Part shown: positions 21,997 through 30,956 of the stretch, one piece after another
Layout: each line of letters starts with the position of its first letter
Position numbering within the stretch: the stretch's first letter is position 1
Source: Zygotorulaspora mrakii
Taxonomy: Eukaryota > Ascomycota > Saccharomycetes > Saccharomycetales > Saccharomycetaceae
Assembly: GCF_013402915.1 (NCBI RefSeq)
Contig: NC_050719.1
Span: 1,054,001-1,118,000 of the forward strand
Length of the DNA stretch: 64,000 nucleotides
Direction of reading: 5' to 3'
Notes under the pieces: generated by a model
Databases searched by the model: none
The model's input: the letters and a program-made list of their open reading frames with translations, nothing else
Told to the model about the DNA's origin: nothing
Position numbers and translations under genes: made by a program

Positions 21997-22808
21997 CTCC
22001 AGCTGCACCTAATATGCGTCCTACACCCACAAGGACGAAATCTCGCAGTCTTCTGTGCTGCCAGCCGGGATCTCTGGTCGACCTGGAAGCCGCTCGAGCA
22101 CGACCTGTTTATATTTATATGCCTGGGCGTTCGTTACGGTACCGCGCTCCTCAAAGCAGCACCACGCTTTTTCTTTTGGCCCCACCGTGCGGGACCCGAG
22201 CGAAAAAACGAAGGCGAAAAAACCCGAAAAAACGCCGCTGTCCGGCCGTGCGCGTGCTTTCTTTTGCCGGACAGGTTGCCCGCACCCGGTGTCCGGCACC
22301 GCGTGTCCCGGACAGGACCGGCCCTCTGTCCGGGACGCACGTGCCCCGTGTCCGGAGGCCGGGTGCCCCCGCCCTGCTCGGAACGGAAACTCGAGCCGAC
22401 GTCCGCCTGGCTGTGCCCTTTGAGGCGTGATTGTGGCATTGGGACCGCATCGTGACCGGGACTGCTTGACTGGCTGGGACGGGGACTGGGACTGACCGTG
22501 GGTTTGTCGCGATCGGACTGATACTGTTTGGGTTGGAAGAGCCAGGTCGGAAGACCGGTCGAGGACAAGGTCGGAAGACCATGTTGCGTTGGGTTCTTTT
22601 GGCCCAGGTGGGAATATCGGTATACAGTGTTGCTCGAGGCGTGATCGAGTGGTTACTTGGGCGTTCGAGCGGTTGAGTGGTTGAGTGGTTGAGTGTTCGA
22701 GTGTTTCCGTGTGTACGTGTGTACATGTTTCAGAGTTTAGTGCTCAAGTGTTTGTGTTGTTTGAGTCCCCCGAGCATCTCATCTAAGTGGCCACGTTAAA
22801 GTTTAGTG
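21997..22808. other. GC-rich divergent IZH3-PUF3 promoter region
   Basis: 812 bp, very GC-rich compared with the rest of the window. It contains the heptamer cluster at 22239-22355 (separate entry) and a CACGTG E-box at 22338-22343. Short tandem repeats include GGTCGGAAGACC at 22545-22556 and again at 22569-22580, and three GGTTGAGT units at 22671-22694. Many overlapping frames are open only because stops are rare in GC-rich DNA; I support no gene in them. Confidence 0.7.
22239..22355. repeat. Cluster of six TGTCCGG/CCGGACA heptamers
   Basis: TGTCCGG occurs at 22239, 22290, 22327 and 22349, and its complement CCGGACA at 22267 and 22308. Start-to-start spacings are 18 to 28 bp. The two rightmost copies flank a CACGTG (22338-22343). 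CGG-type cores in variable orientation suggest binding by a Zn2Cys6 regulator, but the factor is unknown to me. Confidence 0.75.
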
Positions 22809-24872
22809 ATGTCGGTTAATGGCGTCTCCGATAAGGACCCCTGGGCAGCCCTCTGCCATTCTTCAAACACAAGTCCCATTCTGAACCAGACTGCGATGAA
22901 CAGCAACGCCAACAACATGGATTCGGAGCTGGCGTCGATAGTGTCGTCGCTGAGCGCGTTGTCGAACGGCAACAACAACCCGGGCAGCCATCAGCAGCAG
23001 CAGCATCTGCCACAGCAGTCGCAGCTGGGCGGTTACCGCAGGTCGAGTGTGGGTGCGTCGTCCAACAACCAGGAGCTGGACGTGTACGCTGCGAGCATGC
23101 AGCCGCCGCCGCCGCCGCACTCGCAGACGAGGGCTGCGCTGAGCGTCGGCACTGCTCCGGCATACTCGAAGCAGCGCACGCGTCTCCTTAATAACCACTA
23201 TTCAGCCAGTATTGCGGGCCCCATCATGTTCACCGAGGCCGTGGGTGCGGGCGGCGGCGGCGGGTTCTTCGAGAAATTCGGCAAGTCTCTGATTGAAGGC
23301 ACAAGGGAGCTCGAGAAGCAGCCCAGCGAGCAGGATGGCCCGGCCAGAAGAGCGTCTGTCAACTCGGAGAGCCCGGAGGGCCAGCACAAAACCATCTGGA
23401 ATGTTGCTCAAGCGCCCGTTTTCAAGCCAAACCAGGACACGTTCAATCAGTTCCCGCTGAGTTTGGCCAGTCAGTATCCCGCCACCTTCGAGTCGAACTT
23501 GGAGTCACAGCAGCGACCAAACCTGGAGCCCAACCAACAGCCGTTTTTCTACATGTCAAGCGATATTTCTGTCCCACCGCAGCCCGCGCCGAAGCCCCAG
23601 AGCGAGCCGAAACACTACAGTAAACCTACCAAGAAACAGCAGACGAACCCATATCTGGATGTGTCGAAAAAGTTTACAAATAATACGAAATCGCCCACGA
23701 GAATCGCATCGCCATCGCAGCCACATCAACAGCAACAACATACGCCGCACAACGCGCCAAAACATGCAAACATTACGTCGCGATCGCCACTGTTGGAAGA
23801 ATTCAGATCAAATACAAATGAAAAGGTGTATTCTCTAAAAGATATCGTTGGCTATGTTTTGGAGTTCTGTAAGGATCAGCATGGCTCGAGATTCATTCAG
23901 CATGAATTGTCCGTCGCGACAAACTCTGAAAGGGAGGTTATATTTAATGAGATCAGAGATTTCGCAATCGAATTGAGCGATGACGTTTTTGGTAATTACG
24001 TTATCCAGAAATTTTTTGAATTTGGTTCAAAGACACAAAAGGATATTCTAGTGCATCAATTCAAAGGTAGGATGAAGTTTCTTTCGATGAAGATGTACTC
24101 GTGTCGTGTCATTCAAAAATCTCTAGAATATATCGATTTGCAACAAAGAATCGACTTGGTTAATGAATTATCAAACTGCGTTCTACAAATGATCAAAGAC
24201 CAAAATGGCAACCATGTTATTCAAAAATCAATTGAAAGAATTCAGTTAAAACATCTTCCATTTATATTGGATTCATTGAATGGTCAAATTTACCATTTGT
24301 CAACACATTCTTATGGTTGTCGCGTCATCCAAAGGCTGTTGGAGTTTGGTAACGAGTCTGATCAATTGAAAATTCTAGTTGAACTAATGGATTTTATTCC
24401 TTATCTAATTCAAGATCAATATGGTAACTATGTTATTCAACATATTTTACAGCAGAATTCCAAAACATCTTTTGATGAAATGATCAAGATCAAACAAAAA
24501 ATCATTGAAATCGTTTCAAAAAATGTTGTCGAATTTTCAAAGCATAAGTTTGCATCAAATGTTGTTGAAAAGGCGATACTTTTTGGCTCTCCAGATCAAA
24601 AGAAATTGATTGTTTCACAAATCCTGCCAATTGATGAAAACCATGCTGTTGATTTAAATGATAATTCACCACTGATCCTTATGATGAAGGATCAATTCGC
24701 AAATTACGTTGTTCAAAAGCTTGTTGGTGTTTCGAAAGGTAATGATCAAAAATTGATCGTAATCGCAATTAGATCATATCTCGAAAGGCTGAACAAATCT
24801 GATTCAATGGGTAATAGACATCTAGCAAGTGTTGAAAAACTGGCTTCATTAGTTGAAAATGTTAAAATATGA
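22809..24872 (+). CDS. PUF3: Puf3, Pumilio-family mRNA-binding protein
   Basis: Binds UGUANAUA in 3'UTRs of mRNAs for mitochondrial proteins and controls their decay, translation and localisation at mitochondria. It has 687 residues (879 in S. cerevisiae). The N-terminal half is low complexity (Gln, Pro, Ser, Asn) but keeps conserved islands: MDSELASIVSSLSALS, the SASIAGPI segment, and GGGFFEKFGKSLIEGTRELE. Eight Puf repeats run from about 344 to 680. RNA-contact triplets typical of Puf3 are visible (GSRFIQ, GNYVIQ, SCRVIQ, GNHVIQ, GCRVIQ, GNYVIQ, ASNVVE, ANYVVQ). The ATG at 22809 is used; an internal ATG near residue 40 (MDSELAS) aligns with the S. cerevisiae start and could also serve. The first 300 codons are GC-rich, unlike the repeat domain. 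Confidence 0.97.
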   Translation: MSVNGVSDKDPWAALCHSSNTSPILNQTAMNSNANNMDSELASIVSSLSALSNGNNNPGSHQQQQHLPQQSQLGGYRRSSVGASSNNQELDVYAASMQPPPPPHSQTRAALSVGTAPAYSKQRTRLLNNHYSASIAGPIMFTEAVGAGGGGGFFEKFGKSLIEGTRELEKQPSEQDGPARRASVNSESPEGQHKTIWNVAQAPVFKPNQDTFNQFPLSLASQYPATFESNLESQQRPNLEPNQQPFFYMSSDISVPPQPAPKPQSEPKHYSKPTKKQQTNPYLDVSKKFTNNTKSPTRIASPSQPHQQQQHTPHNAPKHANITSRSPLLEEFRSNTNEKVYSLKDIVGYVLEFCKDQHGSRFIQHELSVATNSEREVIFNEIRDFAIELSDDVFGNYVIQKFFEFGSKTQKDILVHQFKGRMKFLSMKMYSCRVIQKSLEYIDLQQRIDLVNELSNCVLQMIKDQNGNHVIQKSIERIQLKHLPFILDSLNGQIYHLSTHSYGCRVIQRLLEFGNESDQLKILVELMDFIPYLIQDQYGNYVIQHILQQNSKTSFDEMIKIKQKIIEIVSKNVVEFSKHKFASNVVEKAILFGSPDQKKLIVSQILPIDENHAVDLNDNSPLILMMKDQFANYVVQKLVGVSKGNDQKLIVIAIRSYLERLNKSDSMGNRHLASVEKLASLVENVKI

Positions 24873-24995
24873 GACGCCCTTTCCTACCTTTTACTCATCC
24901 TATATTGCCTTATTCTTATCGCTACTGTGCATACTGTTTTGTTAATAATCCTGTTTATATATATATATATTATTTTTCGAGTAATTATTCAATAA

Positions 24996-25316
24996 TTATC
25001 CTATTAAAGCATACGAAAATGTCCATGACATTACAAACCCTGTCAACTCTCTAAAGAATGATTGGAAAAATATCTCTTGTACTGGACTTTGGAAAAATTG
25101 ACTTGGTTTGCATTGACATACCCATATACTAAACAAAACTCCAATCAAAATATAACTACCAATAAACATGTAAAACCCTTGAAGGGATTCAAACTGTAAA
25201 ATTCCTGCACCTAGGCCGATCACCAGTGATGTAGAATCCTGGAGTTTTTCGAGTTTTTTTTTATTCCTGATGATATTCTCACTATCCAGGAGTTCACCAT
25301 AGTCCTTAATTGCCAT
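24996..25316 (-). CDS. EMC6: Emc6, subunit of the ER membrane protein complex
   Basis: Core membrane subunit of the EMC insertase in the ER. It has 106 residues from the ATG at 25316 (108 in S. cerevisiae). A polar N terminus is followed by LQDSTSLVIGLGAGILQFES, two further hydrophobic stretches, the conserved SPVQEIFFQSFFREL motif and the final helix FVMSWTFSYALIG. It converges on PUF3 and diverges from HGH1. A TA dinucleotide run occurs in the 123-bp gap to PUF3. Here the YLL/YLR synteny stops and the YGR185-187 block begins. Confidence 0.94.
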   Translation of the reverse strand: MAIKDYGELLDSENIIRNKKKLEKLQDSTSLVIGLGAGILQFESLQGFYMFIGSYILIGVLFSIWVCQCKPSQFFQSPVQEIFFQSFFRELTGFVMSWTFSYALIG

Positions 25317-25505
25317 CTTTCTGATCAATGTGTCGTGTTTATTCTTGTGTACCTTTGCGAATGATCCCCTTTTAAAATAAGCATGCGCTTGTTCGCTTAT
25401 TCACTTTTCGTTACTTCAAACTTTTTTTTCAATAAGAATTTTCAAATTTCATCTCATCGTCTATATGATGTAACAAATAAAGAAGAAATCGTGAACAGCT
25501 GCGCT

Positions 25506-26645
25506 ATGCCATCTCAGTTGGAAGAACTGGTATCATTTTTACACTCGCCACAACCCGCTGTAAGACAAATTGCTCTTGATAATCTAGTAGGCTTTAGTAC
25601 GGGTCCAACAGCCAGTATTTTCAAGTATGATAATTGTCAAGCCATCAAAGATCTAAAAGAACTCACAAAAGAGAAATCTAAAATTTTAGTTCAACAATCT
25701 GTCACCATACTGGCAAATCTATGTGGTGACGATCAACTGAGAAACTTAATTGCTAATGATCCAGATTTTTTACTCTATTTGACTTGGAAAATATGTGATC
25801 TAAATAATTCAAGTGCTGATATCATGTGTATCCTATTGAGTAATCTGGCTAAAGAGGATGTAATTACAATAGTTTTGGAATTTAGCAGAGATGGAGAAAA
25901 TTTGCCACCGCTTGATAAATCGGTTTTTAAAAGTGATAAAGTAATGGATTGTTTAATGGACTGTTTTGTAAAAGGATACGATCGTAAATTGAACAAATTT
26001 GCCAATTTTGATTACTTAGCGTATTTCTTCGCTGATATTTCTCGTTTTAAGAAAGGTAGACAGTATTTCATAGAGTTACAAGAAAATGATAACGTAATAC
26101 CAATCTCGAAATTATTGGTGTTTACTGAAAAATATGATTCTAAAACAAGAAGGGAAGGTGTTGCTTCTACAATCAAAAACTCTCTATTCGATTCAGAGAC
26201 GCATGTGAGAATTTTGAATGATGAACAAATTAACCTATTGCCATATATTCTTTTACCAATTGCCAGTGCTAAGGATTCAGAAATTGACGAAGAGGATATG
26301 TTTAATTTACCAGATGAGCTGCAGTTGTTACCAGAAGATAAAGAAAGAGACCCAGTAACCTCAATCGTTTGCTGTCATTTGGAGAGTATTCTTTTACTAT
26401 GCACTACAAATAGTGGGAGAGAATTTTTGAGAAGTAAATCGGTCTATCCGCTTATTAGAGAATTACATAAGAATGTTGATGATGAGGATATTGGTGATCT
26501 TTGCTACAGAATTGTCAACGTTTTGATGAGAGGTGAGCCAGAAAATGTTCAACTGGAAGAATTACCGGCAAAAGCAGCAGATGGGGAAGCAGATAAGGAC
26601 TCTGATGAGGAGTCTGACGAAGAGGGAATTGTTGAAGTAGTTTGA
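25506..26645 (+). CDS. HGH1: Hgh1, HEAT-repeat cochaperone for eEF2 folding
   Basis: Cytosolic adaptor that recruits Hsp90 and TRiC to nascent translation elongation factor 2. It has 379 residues from the ATG at 25506 (394 in S. cerevisiae). The frame is open 41 codons upstream from another ATG, but homology starts at [20 protein letters not shown]. The body is all-helical armadillo/HEAT sequence, including [18 protein letters not shown] and [21 protein letters not shown], then a second domain with [11 protein letters not shown] and [20 protein letters not shown]. The tail is very acidic. Convergent with TFG1. First gene of a three-gene block (HGH1, TFG1, TYS1) in YGR187C-186W-185C order and orientation. 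Confidence 0.95.
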   Translation: MPSQLEELVSFLHSPQPAVRQIALDNLVGFSTGPTASIFKYDNCQAIKDLKELTKEKSKILVQQSVTILANLCGDDQLRNLIANDPDFLLYLTWKICDLNNSSADIMCILLSNLAKEDVITIVLEFSRDGENLPPLDKSVFKSDKVMDCLMDCFVKGYDRKLNKFANFDYLAYFFADISRFKKGRQYFIELQENDNVIPISKLLVFTEKYDSKTRREGVASTIKNSLFDSETHVRILNDEQINLLPYILLPIASAKDSEIDEEDMFNLPDELQLLPEDKERDPVTSIVCCHLESILLLCTTNSGREFLRSKSVYPLIRELHKNVDDEDIGDLCYRIVNVLMRGEPENVQLEELPAKAADGEADKDSDEESDEEGIVEVV

Positions 26646-26854
26646 GAACATACTTTTTACCCCTACTTTACACAACATTTTTTTTTTTTTAATATATAAT
26701 TCATAGATTTAATACATTGTGTGAATTGTCATGAAAGAAAAGAAAACGAAAGGAAAGGAGAGGAGAAATATCTAGAAGCTTTAACTATCCTTGTAAACAC
26801 TCTACTTCCTATAAACTTCATTCAAAAAACCAAAAACATTATACTGATAGAAAT

Positions 26855-29026
26855 TTATTTTTTCAGTTCCATATACCCGCCGTTATTTTCTACTTTTTTA
26901 CAAAGTTTTTTCACTATGGCAAACATCAGTTTCTTATTTTCAGGGCCAGGATATGTCTTTCTAATAGACTTACCAAATTCTTTGACATTAACTTGACCAT
27001 CTCCAATAGCATCAATAATATCCTGTTCGGTGATTAATGGAATACTATCTGGTTCCACTTTAATCCTCTTACTAGCCACTTCCGCATTTGGTACCACTTG
27101 ATCGACTTCTCTTTTCCGCTTCGCAGCTTTGGGGTTCCATTGGCCCTCCGGAAAGTTCTTAAGAATTTTCCTGTCAGCTTTCAATATAATAATACAGTCC
27201 TTAATACTTTTCAATCTTATCTGTGGCTCTTTATTGATCAGTGATGCTGATGGAGAACTGGACTGCTTTTTTGGCTGAAGTTTCTTTGTATTTGAATCCT
27301 CTGAATCTTCTTTCTTGACTTGCTCAGATTGTTCGTTATTCTCCATATCAGATTCTGATAAATATGGATTGATTTCCTCATCATCAGACGAATAAAGAGC
27401 GGCTAGCTCGGTTTTTTGCAGTGCTTTTTTGATTCTTTCACCTTCTTCATCTATTTTTTTCTCATTAAATAAATCGTCTTCTTCCTCCGAATGTTCTGCA
27501 TTGTCACGAAGACCCATGGCATTTGCTTGTAACATTTCTTTTTTGATTCTTTGTTCTGATTCCTTGTTTTCTTGTTCGTTACCATCAATGATCGGTGCTT
27601 CTTCATCATCTGCAAACTCTTCATCATAATCCAACTCAACTTCTGAATTATCCTGATGTTCATCATCTTCTGCAGCTCTTCGATCTGATACCGCTTTGAG
27701 TCTTCTTCTAGTTCTATCATATCTTGTCGTTGTTGTACCTATATTATCTAGATGTTTCATTAACCAACGAGGTACTTCACCACTTTTTTTATCCATTCTC
27801 TTTTCTGCCTCATCAATTGTTAATGTTGCATATTTGTTTCTAGCTGTAAATTTGTAAACTTTATCCGCTGGAATCATAGTAAAACTTCCATCATCCTCAA
27901 CACTTAGAAGAACATATGAATCTGAATTACCAGCTTCATATGAACCAACCCATGTATTGTAACCGTCAAAATCTTCCATAACCCATGGATAAAACTCTTC
28001 AAATCTAAGCTTTTTAGCGTTTTCATCAAGTACTCTTAATTGACGAGTTTTTCTTCTCATGTTTCCTCTCTTCGCACGTCCTCCACCATCTGGAGCGACA
28101 TCTGCTAAGGGATCTGCCGTACCCTGTTCTAAATCATCCGCCACTTCCTCACCATCATATTTTACCATTCCGACTTTTGTAGGATCAGCAGCAGGCCCAG
28201 CGTCTTCTAATTTGGTTATTACCGACTTTGCCTCCTGATTTGGGTTATCACTCTCTGTCTTTACAGAAGCAACTTGATCGACCATGGATGGTGGTGATGT
28301 CGATGTAGCTGCATACGCTGGTGTAGATCCTGGCACTGATCCAATATCTGAGGCAACGTCACCAATTGCAGTGCCTGGGCTCATTACTGATGCAGATCCG
28401 GTAGGTGCTGCTGGGGTTGGTGAAGCTGATGAGTTTGTAGGTGCTGCAAATGTCGCAGATGCACTGGCCATCTCAGATGTTGTTGACGCTGCAGTAGTTG
28501 GTATATCTTTCTCTCCACCGTTTGCAGTTACACCGTCTAAAGCGCCTTCTCCATTGCCCATTTTTCTGGTTCCCAGTCCCTCTTGATCCTGTTTGTTCTT
28601 GTATTCTGAAATTTCCTTCTGTCTCTGCACAATTTCAGCTCTCGTTAACTGGAACTGCAAATTTCGAGTGTCCTTACGATGCAATCTAATAGGTAAGTGA
28701 AAATCTTTGGTAGGATTGATGATTTTTTTGCTTTGAAACTTCAATAGATGAGTTCTCATATTATCAAGTTCCTCTTTCCCCACTGCTCGTAATGGAAATT
28801 CATTATATTCGTCTTCAGTCTCCTCCTTCACCTTAACTTTCCCACCTTCCACTCCATTCTGCAGCAACAACTTTTCTGTGGCCTCCTGTAACTCAGGATC
28901 GTCTTTCTTGACCACAGGCTTTGGTGTAGAACCTTTCCCCATCCTTGATCTCAAGAAATTCCTTCTCATTCTATCAGGTTTGATGAATGGTGACACGCTG
29001 GATCCATTCCCATTTCTTCCAGACAT
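26855..29026 (-). CDS. TFG1: Tfg1, large (alpha) subunit of TFIIF
   Basis: Largest subunit of general transcription factor TFIIF, which binds RNA polymerase II with Tfg2 and supports initiation and early elongation. It has 723 residues (735 in S. cerevisiae). A conserved N-terminal patch (FPLRAVGKEELDNMRTHLLK) is followed by a low-complexity Ala/Ser/Pro insert near 160-270. The dimerisation domain includes KLRFEEFYPWVMEDFDG (near 340) and YVLLSVEDDGSFTMIPADKVYKF. A long charged acidic/basic region fills about 430-600. The C-terminal winged helix begins near ITEQDIIDAIGDGQ (about 660). The ATG at 29026 opens MSGRNGNGSS. Divergent from TYS1. Confidence 0.96.
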   Translation of the reverse strand: MSGRNGNGSSVSPFIKPDRMRRNFLRSRMGKGSTPKPVVKKDDPELQEATEKLLLQNGVEGGKVKVKEETEDEYNEFPLRAVGKEELDNMRTHLLKFQSKKIINPTKDFHLPIRLHRKDTRNLQFQLTRAEIVQRQKEISEYKNKQDQEGLGTRKMGNGEGALDGVTANGGEKDIPTTAASTTSEMASASATFAAPTNSSASPTPAAPTGSASVMSPGTAIGDVASDIGSVPGSTPAYAATSTSPPSMVDQVASVKTESDNPNQEAKSVITKLEDAGPAADPTKVGMVKYDGEEVADDLEQGTADPLADVAPDGGGRAKRGNMRRKTRQLRVLDENAKKLRFEEFYPWVMEDFDGYNTWVGSYEAGNSDSYVLLSVEDDGSFTMIPADKVYKFTARNKYATLTIDEAEKRMDKKSGEVPRWLMKHLDNIGTTTTRYDRTRRRLKAVSDRRAAEDDEHQDNSEVELDYDEEFADDEEAPIIDGNEQENKESEQRIKKEMLQANAMGLRDNAEHSEEEDDLFNEKKIDEEGERIKKALQKTELAALYSSDDEEINPYLSESDMENNEQSEQVKKEDSEDSNTKKLQPKKQSSSPSASLINKEPQIRLKSIKDCIIILKADRKILKNFPEGQWNPKAAKRKREVDQVVPNAEVASKRIKVEPDSIPLITEQDIIDAIGDGQVNVKEFGKSIRKTYPGPENKKLMFAIVKKLCKKVENNGGYMELKK

Positions 29027-29656
29027 CTTGGAATCAAAGTCAGCGATGAACTAGGTACTTGAGCGATTCTCCTCCTGCTGCAGTGCCCCTGGATGGTCCC
29101 TTGATAGTCTGTCTATTTAACTCAGAAGTATATTTCATATTGCCCATCTGCATTACGGCGAACACACGTCACCGTATACGAAAACACACCTAATAATATA
29201 CAAGTGGTCCAAGATGTGAGTTAACAAGAGCTTTAGTGGGTCATTTTCTGCACTGCAAAATGACCAATCTACATCTGCAAAGTAGCTGAAGGTATTTGAA
29301 AGTGCCAAGGCAACGTATTGTTTGGTTTGCCGTCAAAGCACGACTAATAGTCATGCTTGTGCTTCTATGCAAAAATCTGGAAGGCATCTATGGTAACACC
29401 ACTAATGCACGCTTCTTCCTGCTGTCGAAACTACTTGAGTCGGACGAGGCACCTGTGTACCTCAATTTAGAAGCCTCTTCATTAGTTTCTTGATGTTTCT
29501 TCAATAAAATTTTTCGCATGGTATCTTATCCGGTGAATCATCATAAAAAAAACAGATTCTATAGTTCATGTACAAAACCAGAGGCATCAGAGCATTGAGC
29601 AAAATTAGAGCGTATTTTAGTTTCATTTAAAAATTCAAGCTATTCAAAGTGCCAGG
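29027..29656. other. Divergent TFG1-TYS1 intergenic region
   Basis: 630 bp. A PAC-like GCGATGAACT (8 of 10 consensus bases) lies at 29045-29054, close to TFG1, and T/A-rich tracts precede TYS1. Small frames here start at TTG or are short; none resembles a protein I know. No RNA gene is seen. Confidence 0.45.
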
Positions 29657-30850
29657 ATGACTTCTGCAGCTGATCCTAAGACGTCTTTTGAGCTTATCAC
29701 AAAAAACCTACAGGAAGTTTTGAATCCCCAGATTATCAAAGATGTGTTGGAAGTCGAAAAGAGACCATTGAAAATTTACTGGGGTACAGCGCCAACTGGT
29801 AAGCCTCACTGTGGCTATTTCGTTCCAATGACGAAATTGGCTCATTTTCTAAAAGCAGGCTGTGAAGTTACAGTATTATTAGCTGATCTGCATGCTTTCT
29901 TGGATAACATGAAAGCGCCTCTCGAGGTTGTTCAACACAGGGCTAAATATTATGAATGTGCCATCAAAGCTATTTTGAGAAGCATAAATGTTCCAATTGA
30001 GAAGTTGAGATTTATTGTTGGCTCATCTTATCAGCTAACGCCTGAATATACAATGGATGTGTACAGATTATCTAACATTGTGTCTCAAAATGATGCCAAA
30101 AGAGCGGGTGCAGATGTTGTTAAACAAGTTGCCAATCCACTTTTGAGTGGGCTGATCTATCCACTGATGCAAGCGCTGGATGAACAGTATCTGGAATGTG
30201 ATGCACAATTTGGTGGCGTCGATCAAAGAAAGATTTTTGTTCTTGCAGAGGAAAATTTAAAAAGTCTTGGATATAACAAGAGAGCTCATTTAATGAATCC
30301 AATGGTTCCTGGCCTTGGTCAAGGTGGCAAAATGTCTGCTTCTGATCCAAATTCAAAAATTGACCTATTAGAAGAACCAAAACAAGTTGATAAGAAGATC
30401 AAAAGTGCATACTGCAGTCCTGGTATTATTGAGGATAATGGTTTATTAGCATTTATCAAACACGTCCTGTTGCCAATTCAAGAATTGAAAAATGATTCAG
30501 ATGCTTTTGAATTTTTCATCAATAGACAAGAGAAATTTGGTGGTCCAATTACTTACAAATCTTTCGAGGATTTGCAGAACGATTTCAAGGACGAGAAGTT
30601 ATCACCACCGGATCTAAAAATCGGTGTAGCCGACGCAATTAATGTACTACTGGCTCCAATTAGAGAAGAATATAAGACTAGTACAGAATTTCAAGAAGCT
30701 TGCGCTAAAGGCTATCCAGTTGAAACGAAGGTTAAAAAGGTGAAAAAAGTCAAGAATAAAGGTTCAAGATATCCTGGTGCACAAAGCGAAAGCGGTCCTA
30801 TTGATTCCGTCGATAAGACCGCTGAAAAGCTGAATGATACTAGTCTATGA
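29657..30850 (+). CDS. TYS1: Cytosolic tyrosyl-tRNA synthetase
   Basis: Class I aminoacyl-tRNA synthetase that charges tRNA-Tyr in the cytosol. It has 397 residues against 394 in S. cerevisiae. The HIGH-type signature of eukaryotic TyrRS is [11 protein letters not shown] near residues 43-53. The tyrosine pocket includes [34 protein letters not shown]. The KMSKS-type loop is [16 protein letters not shown] near 223-237. The C-terminal anticodon-binding part follows, then a lysine-rich tail ([18 protein letters not shown]). No change at catalytic motifs. It converges on UBR2 with 106 bp between. Confidence 0.97.
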   Translation: MTSAADPKTSFELITKNLQEVLNPQIIKDVLEVEKRPLKIYWGTAPTGKPHCGYFVPMTKLAHFLKAGCEVTVLLADLHAFLDNMKAPLEVVQHRAKYYECAIKAILRSINVPIEKLRFIVGSSYQLTPEYTMDVYRLSNIVSQNDAKRAGADVVKQVANPLLSGLIYPLMQALDEQYLECDAQFGGVDQRKIFVLAEENLKSLGYNKRAHLMNPMVPGLGQGGKMSASDPNSKIDLLEEPKQVDKKIKSAYCSPGIIEDNGLLAFIKHVLLPIQELKNDSDAFEFFINRQEKFGGPITYKSFEDLQNDFKDEKLSPPDLKIGVADAINVLLAPIREEYKTSTEFQEACAKGYPVETKVKKVKKVKNKGSRYPGAQSESGPIDSVDKTAEKLNDTSL

Positions 30851-30956
30851 ACTGGTATTTTAGAATTGTAGTAAGAAAAACAGTATCTAATTAGTCTATG
30901 CACTTTGAGTAGACTTGTTTTTAAATAAGAGATTCCTTTCTGAACCTTCATATTCT

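Noticed and set aside
22014..22726. Several overlapping ORFs of 100-230 codons in the IZH3-PUF3 region
   Set aside because: Stops are rare in GC-rich DNA. Frames overlap on both strands, are proline/arginine-rich and low in hydrophobic order, and match no family.
29296..29493. 65-codon ORF upstream of TYS1
   Set aside because: It starts at TTG, with the first ATG far inside, and lies in a promoter region; no similarity.
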